A DNA stretch of 64,000 bases, from contig OY969774.1 of NCBI GenBank assembly GCA_963702955.1, forward strand, positions 434,001 through 498,000, written 5' to 3'. Under the pieces are notes generated by a model. The model ran no database searches and had not been told where the DNA came from. It was given only the letters and a program-made list of their open reading frames with translations. Below are positions 32,786 through 42,057 of this stretch, piece after piece. The stretch's first letter is position 1. Each line of letters begins with the position of its first letter. This DNA is from VRUE01 sp963702955. Its GTDB lineage: Bacteria > Actinomycetota > Thermoleophilia > Solirubrobacterales > 70-9. The position numbers and the translations under genes are program-made.

Positions 32786-34110
32786 ATCTCACTCCGGAGC
32801 AGATCGCGGCGGCGATGGGCGCGGAGATCGTCGCAAGGGGTGACGCGTCGATGCCGCAGCGCGCCGCGATCGCCTCGAACGAGATCGGCCCGGGCGACCT
32901 CTTCTTCGGCCTCCGGGGCGGCCGGCGCGACGGCGGCAGCTTCGCCGCCGACGCGATCGCCTCCGGAGCCTGGGGGGCCGTCGTCAAGCCGGAGCGGGCC
33001 GCCGGCCTCGGCGGCGCCTGGGTCTTCGCGGCCGGCGACCCGCTCGCCGCCCTGCAGGCGCTGGCCCGCGTCTGGCGCCGCGAGCTCGGCGCCCGCGTGG
33101 TCGGCGTCACCGGCTCGGTCGGCAAGACCTCGGTCAAGGACATCGCCCGGGCGCTGCTGCCGGGGCGGGTCCACGCCAACCGCGAGAACCTCAACACCGA
33201 GATCGGGTTGCCGCTGACCGTGCTCGAAGCGCCGCCCGACACCGAGACGCTGGTGCTGGAGATGGCGATGCGCGGCCCCGGCCAGATCGCCGAGCTGGCG
33301 GCGATCGCCGAGCCCGAAGTGGCGGTGATCACCAACGTCGGCCCGGTCCACGTCGAGCTGCTCGGCTCGGTCGAGGCGATCGCGGCGGCGAAGGCCGAGG
33401 TGCTGGCGGCGCTGCCGCCCGACGGCACGGCGGTCGTCCCGGTCGAGGCCGGCGAGCTGGAGCCGCACCTGGGCGAGGCCCCGGCGCTGCTGCGCTTCGG
33501 CCCCGGCGGCGACCTCGACCCGGTCGAGTCGAAGGTCGAGGACGGGGTGACCGAGGCGCTGATCGCCACCCCGGCCGGGCGCGCCCGCTTCCACTTCCCC
33601 TTTGCCGAGCGCCACAACCTGACCAACGCCCTGGCCGCGATCGGGGCCGGCGTGGCGCTCGGCGCCTCGCCCGGGGAGATGGCCGATCGCGCTGCGAACA
33701 TAGGCTTCTCCCGCTTCCGGGGCGAGCGCCTGGAGCTTGGAGACGGGATCGTCCTGGTGAACGACTGCTACAACGCCAACCCGGTGTCGATGCGCGCGGC
33801 GCTGGACCACCTCGCCACGCTGCCGGGGGGCCGCCGCATCGCCGTGCTGGGCGAGATGGCCGAGCTCGGTCCCGAGGCCGCCGGCTACCACCGCGAGGTC
33901 GGCGCCCACGCGCGGGCCGAGGGCGTCAACCTGCTGGTCGGGGTCGGCGAGCCGGCCCGCGACTACGACCCCGACGAGCTGGTCGGCGCGCCCGAGGAGG
34001 CGGCCGAGCTGCTCGCCGCCCAGCTCGAACCGGGCGACGCGGTCCTCATCAAGGGCTCGCGCTCGGCCGGCCTCGAGGCGGTCGCCGAGGCGCTCGGGGA
34101 GCTGCTCTGA
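32782..34110 (+). CDS. murF: UDP-MurNAc-tripeptide-D-Ala-D-Ala ligase MurF
   Basis: The 442-residue protein starts at GTG 32782. Conserved segments include SNEIGPGDLFFGLRG, the ATP loop VVGVTGSVGKTSVKDI, HANRENLNTEIGLPLTVL, LEMAMRGPGQIAEL, TNVGPVHVELLGS and VLVNDCYNANPVSMRAALD. It adds D-Ala-D-Ala to the UDP-MurNAc tripeptide. The last base of its stop is the first base of the mraY ATG. The ddl gene that supplies the dipeptide is not in the window. Confidence 0.95.
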
Positions 34111-35084
34111 TGGGCGAGGTGCTGATCGCCGGGATGGCGGCGATGCTGATCTGCATCTTCCTCGGCCCGAAGTTCATCGAGTACCTGCGGGTGAAGGAGT
34201 TCGGGCAGCACATCCGCGAGGACGGGCCGCAGGAGCACCACGCCAAGGCCGGGACGCCGACGATGGGCGGCCTGATCGTCTTCGCCGCGATCTGTGTGCC
34301 GTATCTGGTCCTCTCCGACCGCGACGCGCAGAGCCTCGCCGTCTTCGGCGTGGCGATGGGCTGCGCCGCGCTCGGCTTCGCCGACGACTTCATCAAGATC
34401 GTCAAACGCCGCTCGCTCGGCCTCTCGGCGCGCTGGAAGCTGGCCGGCCAGCTGATTCTCGCGCTCGGCCTCTGGTGGGTGGCGCGGCACGAGGTCGGGC
34501 TCGAACCGACGCTCTACTTCCGCATCGGCGGCGGTAGCATCGATCTCGGCCCGGTCCTCTACTTCGTCCTCGTCTTCCTCGTCATCGCCGGCACCTCTAA
34601 CGGCGTCAACCTGACCGACGGCCTCGACGGCCTCGCCGCCGGCTCCTGCGCGATCGTCCTCCTCGCCTACACGGCGATCGCCTTCGTCACCAACGAGCAG
34701 CAGAACCTTGCCTTGCTCTCCGCCTGCCTGGTCGGCGGCTGCATCGGCTTCCTCTGGTTCAACGCCTTCCCGGCCTCGATCTTCATGGGCGACACCGGTT
34801 CGCTCGGGCTCGGCGGCGCGATCGGCGCCCTCGCGGTGATGACCCAGACCGAGGTGCTGCTGATCATCATCGGCGGCATCTTCGTGATCGAGGCCCTCTC
34901 GGTCGCGATCCAGGTCTTCGCCTTCAAGACCTTTCGCCGCCGCGTCCTGCTGATGGCCCCCCTTCATCACCACTTCGAGATGATGGCCTGGTCGGAGACG
35001 AAGATCATGCTCCGCTTCTGGATCATCGCCGCGGTCTGCTCGGGGATCGGGTTCACCCTGTACCAGCAGTCGATCGGGCGCTGA
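34110..35084 (+). CDS. mraY: Phospho-MurNAc-pentapeptide transferase MraY
   Basis: The 324-residue protein has about ten membrane helices. Signature segments are EDGPQEHHAKAGTPTMGG (the UDP-substrate loop), GFADDFIKIVKRRSLGLSAR with the DD pair, NLTDGLDGLAAGS and FNAFPASIFMGDTGSLGLGG. The C-terminal LLMAPLHHHFE carries the conserved His cluster. It makes lipid I from UDP-MurNAc-pentapeptide and undecaprenyl phosphate. A hairpin directly follows the stop codon and separates this block from murD. Confidence 0.96.
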   Translation: MGEVLIAGMAAMLICIFLGPKFIEYLRVKEFGQHIREDGPQEHHAKAGTPTMGGLIVFAAICVPYLVLSDRDAQSLAVFGVAMGCAALGFADDFIKIVKRRSLGLSARWKLAGQLILALGLWWVARHEVGLEPTLYFRIGGGSIDLGPVLYFVLVFLVIAGTSNGVNLTDGLDGLAAGSCAIVLLAYTAIAFVTNEQQNLALLSACLVGGCIGFLWFNAFPASIFMGDTGSLGLGGAIGALAVMTQTEVLLIIIGGIFVIEALSVAIQVFAFKTFRRRVLLMAPLHHHFEMMAWSETKIMLRFWIIAAVCSGIGFTLYQQSIGR

Positions 35085-35110
35085 GCGTCAGCCTTCCGCG
35101 CGGAAGACGC
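35085..35110 (+). terminator. Hairpin directly after mraY
   Basis: GCGTC (35085-35089) pairs with GACGC (35106-35110) around an inner palindrome TTCCGCGCGGAA (35094-35105). It has no T-run, so it would slow or end transcription only partly. Confidence 0.45.
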
Positions 35111-35168
35111 AGCAGGGAAATCACACTGTGCGTGCCACACGTGCGCCGGGTCGGCCTACGGTCGAGCG

Positions 35169-35354
35169 ATGCATCTCGTCGCCTCCCTTCCAGATCCCTC
35201 CGAGCCGAGCGTGGTCGGATTCGGGGCGCTGATCGGCGCCTTCGTCGGCGGTAGCCTGGCGCTGATCACAGGCCAGGATCGCGAGGTCAGGATGAGGTGG
35301 TCGGTCAACGGCAGCTACGCCGGTACGGCTGCTGCGCTGACCTCTACCTGCTGA
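35169..35354 (+). CDS. Small putative membrane protein
   Basis: This 61-residue frame starts with MHLVASLPDPSEPS and contains one hydrophobic Gly-rich segment (VVGFGALIGAFVGGSLALI), then QDREVRMRWSVNG. It lies in a 560-bp gap between mraY and murD that is otherwise empty except for the next small frame. No ribosome site is clear and no family is recognised. It may be a remnant or a lineage-specific small protein. Confidence 0.35.
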   Translation: MHLVASLPDPSEPSVVGFGALIGAFVGGSLALITGQDREVRMRWSVNGSYAGTAAALTSTC

Positions 35355-35385
35355 CGAATGTCCGAGGGGCGGGTATTCTCTAGGA

Positions 35386-35604
35386 ATGGTTCGATCTTGG
35401 GTAATCCCGCTCGGCATCGCCGATCTGATCTTCGCTCTCCTCGTCTTTGTCGCCGGCCTTCCCGACTGGAGTCGTGAGGCCGTTTGGGCTGTATTCGTCG
35501 CCGTACTCGTGCCGACCCTCATCCTCCATTTTTGGCTCGCTAACCGGGAGGAGAAGAGGCGCGCATCCGGGCTCGGACGCGGGCGACACCGCATCGTGCG
35601 ATAG
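35386..35604 (+). CDS. Small membrane protein of unknown function
   Basis: The 72-residue protein has two hydrophobic helices (WVIPLGIADLIFALLVFVAG and AVWAVFVAVLVPTLILHFWL) and a basic C-terminal tail (REEKRRASGLGRGRHR), a clear two-helix topology. It sits between mraY and murD where no dcw gene is expected. The hydrophobic pattern makes it more credible than the preceding small frame. Function is unknown. Confidence 0.5.
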   Translation: MVRSWVIPLGIADLIFALLVFVAGLPDWSREAVWAVFVAVLVPTLILHFWLANREEKRRASGLGRGRHRIVR

Positions 35605-35646
35605 CTCCCGACAGGAGGCGGCCGCGCCGGCCGCGAATATGGCGGA

Positions 35647-37014
35647 ATGAGCGTGCCGCCGCCCCGCAAGCTTCGCCCGCCGCTGCCCGAGGGGCCGTTT
35701 CTGGTCGTCGGGCTGGCTCGCTCGGGGCAGGCCGCGGCGCGGATGCTCGCTGGATGGGGGGAGAGCGTGCGGGGGGTCGATGCCGGGCATCCCGTGGGCG
35801 CGGCAGGGCTGGAGGGGGTCGGCGTCGAAGTTGCCCTGGATACGGATGGAATCGCTCAGCTCGATGGCACGCGGACCGTCGTCAAGAGCCCGGGCGTGCC
35901 CCGGGAGGCGCCGGTGATCGCAGCCGCGCTGGAGCGGGGGATCGACGTGGTCGGCGAGCTGGAGCTCGCCTGGCGGGCGATTCCCAATCGCTTCCTCGCG
36001 GTGACCGGGACCAACGGCAAGACGACGACGGTCGAGCTGCTCGGCCACCTCTACCGCACCGCCGCCGAGCCGGTCGCCGTCGCCGGCAACGTCGGCACGC
36101 CGCTCTCCTCGCTGGCCGGTGAGCTCGATCCCGACGCGACCGTCGTCTGCGAGGCCTCCAGCTTCCAGCTCGAGGACAGCTCCTACTTCGCGCCCGAGTG
36201 CGCCGTCTTCCTCAACCTCGCCCCTGACCACCTCGACCGCCATGCCGAGCTCGACGCCTACCTGGCGGCGAAGCTGCGGATCTTCGCCAACCAGGGCAAC
36301 GACGACGTCGCCGTCTACAACGCCGACGAGCCGGCGCTGGCCGGCGTCGACCTCGGCGGCTGCGCCCGCCGCATCTCCTTCTGCCACGGCGCCGGCCCCG
36401 ACTGCGAGGTGGCGCTGGCCGAGGGGACGATCTTCTACGACGGCGCCCCGCTGATCGCCGTCGACGAGCTCGGCCTGCTCGGCGAGCACAACGTCGCCAA
36501 CGCGATGGCCGCCGCCGCGGCGGCGCTCTCGATGGGCCTCGACCGCGACGCCGTCCGCGAGGGCCTGCGCAGCTTCGCCGGCGTCCCCCACCGGCTCGAG
36601 CAGGTCGCCGAGATCGGCGGCGTCCGCTTCGTCAACGACTCGAAGGCGACCAACGTCGCCTCGGCGACGGTCGGGCTGCGCGCTTTCGAAGGCGGCGTCC
36701 ACGCGATCCTCGGCGGCAGCGAGAAGGACGAGCCGTTCGCGCCGCTGGTCGAGCCGGCGGCCGAGACCTGCGTCGCCTGCTACCTGATCGGCGCCTCCGC
36801 CGACCGGCTGGCCGCCGAGCTGGCGCCGCTGCTGGAGCGGGGAGTCGAGCTGCGCCGCTGCGCCGATCTCGAGGACGCCGTGCGCCGCGCCGCCGCCGCG
36901 GCGCGCCCGGGCGAGGTCGTCCTGCTCTCTCCCGCCTGCGCCAGCTTCGACGCCTTCGAGAACTTCGAAGCGCGCGGCGAACGCTTCCGGCAGATCGTCG
37001 AGGCGCTGCGATGA
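35647..37014 (+). CDS. murD: UDP-MurNAc-L-Ala:D-Glu ligase MurD
   Basis: The 455-residue protein starts at ATG 35647. FLVVGLARSGQAAARMLAG is the N-terminal UDP-binding fold. The ATP loop is LAVTGTNGKTTTVELLG, followed by CEASSFQLED, NLAPDHLDRHAELDAY, LGEHNVANAMAAAAAA, GVPHRLEQVAEIGGVRFVND and SKATNVASA. It adds D-glutamate to UDP-MurNAc-L-Ala. The start of ftsW overlaps its stop by four bases. Confidence 0.95.
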   Translation: MSVPPPRKLRPPLPEGPFLVVGLARSGQAAARMLAGWGESVRGVDAGHPVGAAGLEGVGVEVALDTDGIAQLDGTRTVVKSPGVPREAPVIAAALERGIDVVGELELAWRAIPNRFLAVTGTNGKTTTVELLGHLYRTAAEPVAVAGNVGTPLSSLAGELDPDATVVCEASSFQLEDSSYFAPECAVFLNLAPDHLDRHAELDAYLAAKLRIFANQGNDDVAVYNADEPALAGVDLGGCARRISFCHGAGPDCEVALAEGTIFYDGAPLIAVDELGLLGEHNVANAMAAAAAALSMGLDRDAVREGLRSFAGVPHRLEQVAEIGGVRFVNDSKATNVASATVGLRAFEGGVHAILGGSEKDEPFAPLVEPAAETCVACYLIGASADRLAAELAPLLERGVELRRCADLEDAVRRAAAAARPGEVVLLSPACASFDAFENFEARGERFRQIVEALR

Positions 37015-38330
37015 AGTTGCGAAAAGGGTCGCAGGGGAAGTCGAGGAAACGCGCCCCGGGGAAGGGCCGCGCCCGCGCCGTCAAGCTGCCGGCCGAGTAC
37101 AACATGTTGCTCACCGCGACCCTCTGCCTGCTCGCCTTCGGCGCGGTGATGGTTTTCTCGGCCAGCTCGACGACCCGCATCCTCAGCGACGGCGGCCTCT
37201 CCGACAGCGCCTTCTACCTGAAGCGGACGCTGATCTTCGGCGCCGTCGGCCTGCTGATCATGCACCTGACGGCGCGCCACGGCCTCGAAGCGGTCCGCCG
37301 GCTGACGCCGGCGATCCTCGGCATCTCGCTGTTCCTGCTGCTCGCCGTCCTCTTCGGCGGCACCTCGGTCAACGGCGCCAGCCGCTGGATCGGCCCCAGC
37401 TCGATCCAGCTGCAGCCCTCCGAGTTGGCCAAGGTCGCGCTGATCCTCTACGCCGCCGACCTGCTGGCGCGCAGGCCGAAGCGGGCGCGGACGCTGGAGG
37501 GGCTGATGCCGCTGCTGCTGGTGGTCGGAGTCGCGACGCTGTTGATCGTCGCCGAGCCCGATCTGGGGACGGCGATGGTGATCGCCTTCGCGATCGCGGC
37601 GACGCTGGTCGCGGCCGGGATGCGGATCCGCGACCTGGCGATGATCGCCGCCGCGCTCGCCTTCTTCGGGCTGCTGATGACCGTGATCGAGCCCTACCGG
37701 ATGGCCCGCCTGACCGGCTTCCTCAACCCCGGCGCCGACGCAAGCGGCGCCGGCTTCCAGGCGGCGCAGGCGAAGATCGCGCTCGGCTCCGGCGGCATCT
37801 TCGGGGTCGGGATCGGCAACGGCGTGCAGAAGGCCTACTACCTGCCCGAGGCGCACACCGACATGATCTCGGCGGTGATCGGCGAGGAGCTGGGGATGGT
37901 CGGGATCCTCGGCGTCGTCGGCCTCTTCTCGCTGTTCGGCTACGCCGGTCTGCAGGTGGCGAAGAAAGCGAAGGACAACTACGGCAAGCTGCTGGTCGCC
38001 GGGCTCACCTCGCTGGTCCTCGTGCAGGCGACGATCAACCTCTTCGCGGTGATGGGCCTGGCGCCGCTGACCGGCGTGCCGCTGCCCTTCGTCTCCTACG
38101 GCAACAGCAGCCTGATGGCGACGCTGTTCGCGGTGGGCCTGATCCTCAACGTCGCCCGCGGGGGGACCGCCCGCGCTGGCAAACTGCGCGTCGTCCAGGG
38201 CGGTCGAACGCCGGCGCGCGGAAGGAGCCGATCGAGCAGTGCCAAACGTCGCAAGAGTGCTGGTGGCGGCCGGGGGAACGGCCGGTCACGTGGTGCCGGC
38301 CATGGCGGTCGCCGCCGAGCTTCGGGCTAG
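37011..38330 (+). CDS. ftsW: Lipid II polymerase/flippase-family protein FtsW
   Basis: The 439-residue SEDS protein has about ten helices. Signature segments include GAVMVFSASSTT, NGASRWIGPSSIQLQPSELA, IVAEPDLGTAMVI, GIGNGVQKAYYLPEAHTDMI and LTGVPLPFVSYGNSSLMATL. It is the septal glycosyltransferase partner of FtsI. The last 50 or so residues are a very basic Arg/Gly/Ser tail (RGRSRSSSAKRRKSAGGG). Its DNA overlaps the start of murG by 92 bp in another frame, an unusually long overlap. Confidence 0.94.
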   Translation: MKLRKGSQGKSRKRAPGKGRARAVKLPAEYNMLLTATLCLLAFGAVMVFSASSTTRILSDGGLSDSAFYLKRTLIFGAVGLLIMHLTARHGLEAVRRLTPAILGISLFLLLAVLFGGTSVNGASRWIGPSSIQLQPSELAKVALILYAADLLARRPKRARTLEGLMPLLLVVGVATLLIVAEPDLGTAMVIAFAIAATLVAAGMRIRDLAMIAAALAFFGLLMTVIEPYRMARLTGFLNPGADASGAGFQAAQAKIALGSGGIFGVGIGNGVQKAYYLPEAHTDMISAVIGEELGMVGILGVVGLFSLFGYAGLQVAKKAKDNYGKLLVAGLTSLVLVQATINLFAVMGLAPLTGVPLPFVSYGNSSLMATLFAVGLILNVARGGTARAGKLRVVQGGRTPARGRSRSSSAKRRKSAGGGRGNGRSRGAGHGGRRRASG

Positions 38331-39327
38331 CGGCGCCGAGGCCTCCTTCCTCGGCACCCGCGAGCGGATCGAGGCCGAGCTGGTGCCGGCGGCCGGCTAC
38401 GAGATCGACTACCTCAAGGTGCGCGGAATCGACCGTGGCAGCCCGTTGCGCGCCGCCGGCGCCGCGCTGGAGGCTGGCGCCGCGGTCGGGACGGCGCTGG
38501 GGGCGATCCGCCGTCGTCGCGCCGACGTGGTGATCGGCGGCGGTGGCTTCGTCGCCGGCCCGGCCGGTCTCGCCGCCGTCCTGAACCGCACGCCGCTCGT
38601 CCTGACCGAGGCCGACAGCCATCTCGGCCTCGCCAACCGCCTGCTCGCCGCCCGCGCCCGGCGCGTCTGCCTCGCCTTCCCGATCGCCGGCCGCGAAGGG
38701 GAGCGCTACACGGTGACCGGCCGGCCCGTCCCCGCCGCGGTGCTCGCCGCCGACCGCGGGCCCGCTCGCGAGCGTTTCGGCGTCGCCGCGGAGGATCGCT
38801 GCCTGCTGGTGATGGGCGGCAGCCAGGGGGCGCGCTCGATCAACGAGTGCGCGGTCGCCGCCTTCGCCGAGCGGCCGGGCCGCGACTTCCACGTCGTCCA
38901 CGTCTCCGGGCACCGAGACTTCGAGCAGCTCGAGGAGCGGCTCGCGGCCGCTCCGCACCGCGAGCGCTACACGCTGCTCGCCTACGAGCCCGACCTGGGC
39001 GACTGCCTCGCCGCCTGCGACCTCGTCGTCGGCCGCTCCGGCGGCTCGATCTTCGAGCTGACCGCCGTCGGCCGCCCGGCGATCCTCGTCCCCTATCCGC
39101 ACGCCGCCGCCGGCCACCAGGAGAGCAACGCCGCCTGGATGGCCGGGGCCGGCGCGGCGACGGCGATCGGCGACGCCGAGCTGAACCCCGAGCGGCTGAG
39201 CGCGGAGGTGGTGGCCCTGCTCTCCGACGAGCCCCGCCTGGAGGCGATGACCGCCGCCTCGGCGTCCCTGGCGATGCCCGACGCCGCGAGGCGGATAGCC
39301 GACGAGGTCCTGGCGGCCGTCCGATGA
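38239..39327 (+). CDS. murG: UDP-GlcNAc transferase MurG
   Basis: The 362-residue protein starts with GTG at 38239. VLVAAGGTAGHVVPAMAVA is the conserved N-terminal glycine loop and RVLVAA begins the first strand, so the start inside ftsW is well supported. Other motifs are GGGGFVAGPAGLAAVL, LLVMGGSQGARSINE, AYEPDLGDCLAACDLVVGRSGG and PYPHAAAGHQESNA. It converts lipid I to lipid II at the inner membrane face. The stop overlaps the murC start. Confidence 0.95.
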   Translation: MPNVARVLVAAGGTAGHVVPAMAVAAELRASGAEASFLGTRERIEAELVPAAGYEIDYLKVRGIDRGSPLRAAGAALEAGAAVGTALGAIRRRRADVVIGGGGFVAGPAGLAAVLNRTPLVLTEADSHLGLANRLLAARARRVCLAFPIAGREGERYTVTGRPVPAAVLAADRGPARERFGVAAEDRCLLVMGGSQGARSINECAVAAFAERPGRDFHVVHVSGHRDFEQLEERLAAAPHRERYTLLAYEPDLGDCLAACDLVVGRSGGSIFELTAVGRPAILVPYPHAAAGHQESNAAWMAGAGAATAIGDAELNPERLSAEVVALLSDEPRLEAMTAASASLAMPDAARRIADEVLAAVR

Positions 39328-40574
39328 GCGACTGGACGGCTCGTCGGCTGCACTTCGTCGGGATCGGCGGCGCCGGGATGAGCGGCTTGGCATTGGTCTG
39401 CCACGAGCTCGGCGCGACGGTGACCGGCAGCGACCGCGCCGACTCCTCTTATATGGAGCGCCTGCGCGCGGCCGGGCTCGATCCGGTCGTCGGTCACGAC
39501 GCCGCCAGCCTGCCGGCCGACGCCGAGGTGGTCGTCTCGACCGCGATCGACGAGCAGAACCCGGAGCTGGCGCTCGCGCGGGAGCGCGGGCTGGCGGTGA
39601 TCCACCGCGGCAGCCTGCTCGCCCAGCTCTGCGCCGAGAAGCGGCTGATCGCGATCGCCGGCACCCATGGCAAGACGACGACGACCGCGATGCTGGTCTG
39701 GGCGCTGCGCTCGCTCGGCGCCGACCCGGCCTTCTTCGTCGGCGGCGAGGTGCCCGGCCTCGGAGCGGACGGAGCGACCGCCAACGCCGGCTGGGGCGGG
39801 GGGGAGTGGGTCGTCGCCGAGGCCGACGAGAGCGACGGCAGCTTCCTCGAGCTGGAGCCGGAGATCGCCGTGATCACCAACGTCGAGATGGACCACCACT
39901 CGCGCTGGGGCTCGGTCGCTGAGCTGCGTGCCGCCTTCGACGAGTTCGCGGGCAAGGCGAAAGCCGTGGCGGTGCCGGACGAGGGGTTGGAGCCGGCGCT
40001 CGCGGTGCCGGGACGCCACAACGTCCTCAACGCCCGTGCGGCGGTCGCCGCCGCGCAGCTCGCCGGCTTCGCCCCCGATGCCGCCGCCGCGGCCCTCGCC
40101 GACTTCCCCGGGGTGCACCGACGCCTCGAGCTGAAGGGCAGCCGCGACGGCGCCCGCATATATGACGACTACGCCCACCACCCGACCGAGGTGCGCGCCG
40201 CCCTCTCGGCGCTGCGCGAACTGGGCCCGGAGCGCCTGATCGCCGCCTTCCAGCCCCATCTCTACTCGCGCACCAAGGCCTTCGCCGAGCAGTTCGGCGC
40301 GGCGCTGGCCCTCGCCGACGAGGTCGCGGTGCTCGACGTCTATCCGGCCCGCGAGCAGCCGGTCGGCGCGCTGGCCGGGGTCAGCGGCCTCGACGTCGCC
40401 CGCGCTGCGGCCGACCGGATGGGGGGGAGGCCGGTGCTGTGGACGCCGACGATCGAGGCGGCCCAGGCGGCGCTGGCCGGGCGGCTAGGCGCCGGCGACG
40501 TGCTGGTGACGATCGGCGCCGGCGACGTCTTCAAGGTCGGCGAGGCGCTGGTTGCGAACGGGGGCGGGGGATGA
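39324..40574 (+). CDS. murC: UDP-MurNAc:L-alanine ligase MurC, compact form
   Basis: The 416-residue protein is shorter than typical MurC (about 460-490). The N-terminal HFVGIGGAGMSGLALVCHEL, ATP loop AIAGTHGKTTTTAMLVWAL, VAEADESDGSFL, TNVEMDHHSRWGSVAEL, VPGRHNVLNARAAVAAAQL, YDDYAHHPTEVRAAL and FQPHLYSRTKAF are all present. The shortening lies between DEFAGKAKAVAVPDEG and PGRHN, where other MurCs have roughly 50 more residues of the central domain. Catalytic residues seem intact, so I expect activity. It overlaps murG and murB by 4 bp each. Confidence 0.94.
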   Translation: MSDWTARRLHFVGIGGAGMSGLALVCHELGATVTGSDRADSSYMERLRAAGLDPVVGHDAASLPADAEVVVSTAIDEQNPELALARERGLAVIHRGSLLAQLCAEKRLIAIAGTHGKTTTTAMLVWALRSLGADPAFFVGGEVPGLGADGATANAGWGGGEWVVAEADESDGSFLELEPEIAVITNVEMDHHSRWGSVAELRAAFDEFAGKAKAVAVPDEGLEPALAVPGRHNVLNARAAVAAAQLAGFAPDAAAAALADFPGVHRRLELKGSRDGARIYDDYAHHPTEVRAALSALRELGPERLIAAFQPHLYSRTKAFAEQFGAALALADEVAVLDVYPAREQPVGALAGVSGLDVARAAADRMGGRPVLWTPTIEAAQAALAGRLGAGDVLVTIGAGDVFKVGEALVANGGGG

Positions 40575-41485
40575 CCGCGCCGCCGGAGGGCGTCGAGCGC
40601 GATTTCCCGCTCGCCCGCCTGACCACGATCCGCACCGGCGGTGCCGCCGACTGGTTCGCGCACCCCGCCGACGAGGGGAAGCTGGCCGCGCTGCTCGCCT
40701 GGGCGGGCGAGGAGGGCCTGGAGATCGGCGTCGTCGGCTCCGGCTCCAACCTGCTGGTCGCCGACGAGGGCTTTCACGGCATGGCGCTGAAGCTCGACGG
40801 CGATCTGGCGACGGTGGCGCGCGACGGCGAGCGGCTGCTCTGTGGAGGCGGCGCCCGCCTGCCCTCGGCCGCGGCCAAAGCCGCCGGCTGGGGCCTCGCC
40901 GGCCTCGAGTTCGGGGTCAACATTCCCGGCACGGTCGGCGGCGCGGTGAAGATGAACGCCAACGCCTACGGCGGCCAGCTCGCCCGGGTGCTCGAGTGGG
41001 TCGAGATATGCACCCCGTCCGGCAGCGACCGGCGCGGGCCGGAGGAGCTCGGCTTCGCCTACCGCCGCTCCAACCTCGGCCCGCAGGAGGTCGTCGCCCG
41101 CGCCGCCTTCGCCCTGGCGGTCGCCGACCCCGAGGAGGTCAAGGCGACGATGGCCTCGATGCGCGCGCGGCGCCACGAGGCGCAGCCGTCGGGGATCAAG
41201 ACCTTCGGCTCGACCTTCAAGAATCCGGAGGACGAGCGCGCCGAAGGCCGCACCGCCGGTCAGCTGCTCGAGGCGGCCGGCTGCCGCGGCCTGCAGGTCG
41301 GCGGCGCCCGCTTTTCGCCGAAGCACGCCAACTTCGTCGAGAACGCCGGCGAGGCGACGACCGCCGACGTGCTCGGCCTGATGGCCGCGGGCCGCCGCCG
41401 CGTGCACGAGCGCTTCGGCGTCGTTCTGGAGCCCGAGGTGCAGACGCTGGGCGAGGTGCGCCGGCCGGAGGGCTGGGCGCTGTGA
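40571..41485 (+). CDS. murB: UDP-N-acetylenolpyruvylglucosamine reductase MurB
   Basis: The 304-residue protein starts at ATG 40571. FAD-binding segments are FPLARLTTIRTGGAADWFA and IGVVGSGSNLLVADEGF. GLAGLEFGVNIPGTVGGAVK, MNANAYGGQLARVLEWVEI, FAYRRSNLG and TFGSTFKNPEDE define a type II-like MurB. QLLEAAGCRGLQVGGARFSP and HANFVENAGEATTADVL complete the C-terminal domain. It reduces the enolpyruvyl group to make UDP-MurNAc. The end overlaps the ftsQ start (GTGA). Confidence 0.95.
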   Translation: MTAPPEGVERDFPLARLTTIRTGGAADWFAHPADEGKLAALLAWAGEEGLEIGVVGSGSNLLVADEGFHGMALKLDGDLATVARDGERLLCGGGARLPSAAAKAAGWGLAGLEFGVNIPGTVGGAVKMNANAYGGQLARVLEWVEICTPSGSDRRGPEELGFAYRRSNLGPQEVVARAAFALAVADPEEVKATMASMRARRHEAQPSGIKTFGSTFKNPEDERAEGRTAGQLLEAAGCRGLQVGGARFSPKHANFVENAGEATTADVLGLMAAGRRRVHERFGVVLEPEVQTLGEVRRPEGWAL

Positions 41486-42057
41486 GCCCGAAGCGGCGAA
41501 AGCGCGTGTTCCGGGCGAGGCGCCGCCCCTGGGGCCGGTGGGTCGCGATCGTCCCCCTGGCGCTGCTGGCGGCGGGGTTGCTCTACTGGCTCGCCCTGCG
41601 CGACACCACGGTCGAGCCCCATCTCGTTCAGCCGCAGGCGACGGCGACGATCGGCAGCGGCTCCGAAGCGATCGCGGTCGGGCCCGACGGCCAGGTTCTC
41701 GCCTGGCTGCCGCTGCCCGCGGACGCCAAGCTGCCGCAGCTGCCGCTCTCGGAAGCGCCGAAGAGTGGCCGTCTGGCCGGTCCGGCGCTGGAGCAGGCGC
41801 GGGTCCTCGGCGTGGCTCCGGTAACCCTGCGGCCCTACGTCGCCGGCAGCTCCTACGGCGAAAGCGGGGTCGACGTCGAACTGCGCTCGGGCATCGAACT
41901 GCGCTTCGGCGATGCAAGCCACGCTGCCGAGAAGTGGCGCGCGGCGGCGGCGGTTCTCGCCGACCCCTCGGTCACCGCGCTCGATTATGTAGACCTGCAC
42001 GCGCCGGGGCGGCCGGCCGTCGGTGGCTCTGGGCATACGCTTCCGCCCCCTCCTTGA
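41482..42057 (+). CDS. ftsQ: FtsQ/DivIB-like division protein lacking a recognisable POTRA domain
   Basis: The 191-residue protein starts at GTG 41482. An Arg-rich cytoplasmic tail (PKRRKRVFRARRRPWGRW) precedes one membrane helix (VAIVPLALLAAGLLYWLAL). Typical FtsQ proteins then have a 70-residue POTRA domain. Here the sequence goes after about 35 residues straight to the beta-domain pattern: IAVGPDGQVLAWLPLPAD, LPQLPL, VDVELRSGIELRFG and a closing LDYVDLHAPGRPAVGG. The C-terminal motif and the position between murB and ftsZ support the assignment. The missing POTRA is notable because that domain contacts the membrane and septal partners. Confidence 0.75.
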   Translation: MSPKRRKRVFRARRRPWGRWVAIVPLALLAAGLLYWLALRDTTVEPHLVQPQATATIGSGSEAIAVGPDGQVLAWLPLPADAKLPQLPLSEAPKSGRLAGPALEQARVLGVAPVTLRPYVAGSSYGESGVDVELRSGIELRFGDASHAAEKWRAAAAVLADPSVTALDYVDLHAPGRPAVGGSGHTLPPPP

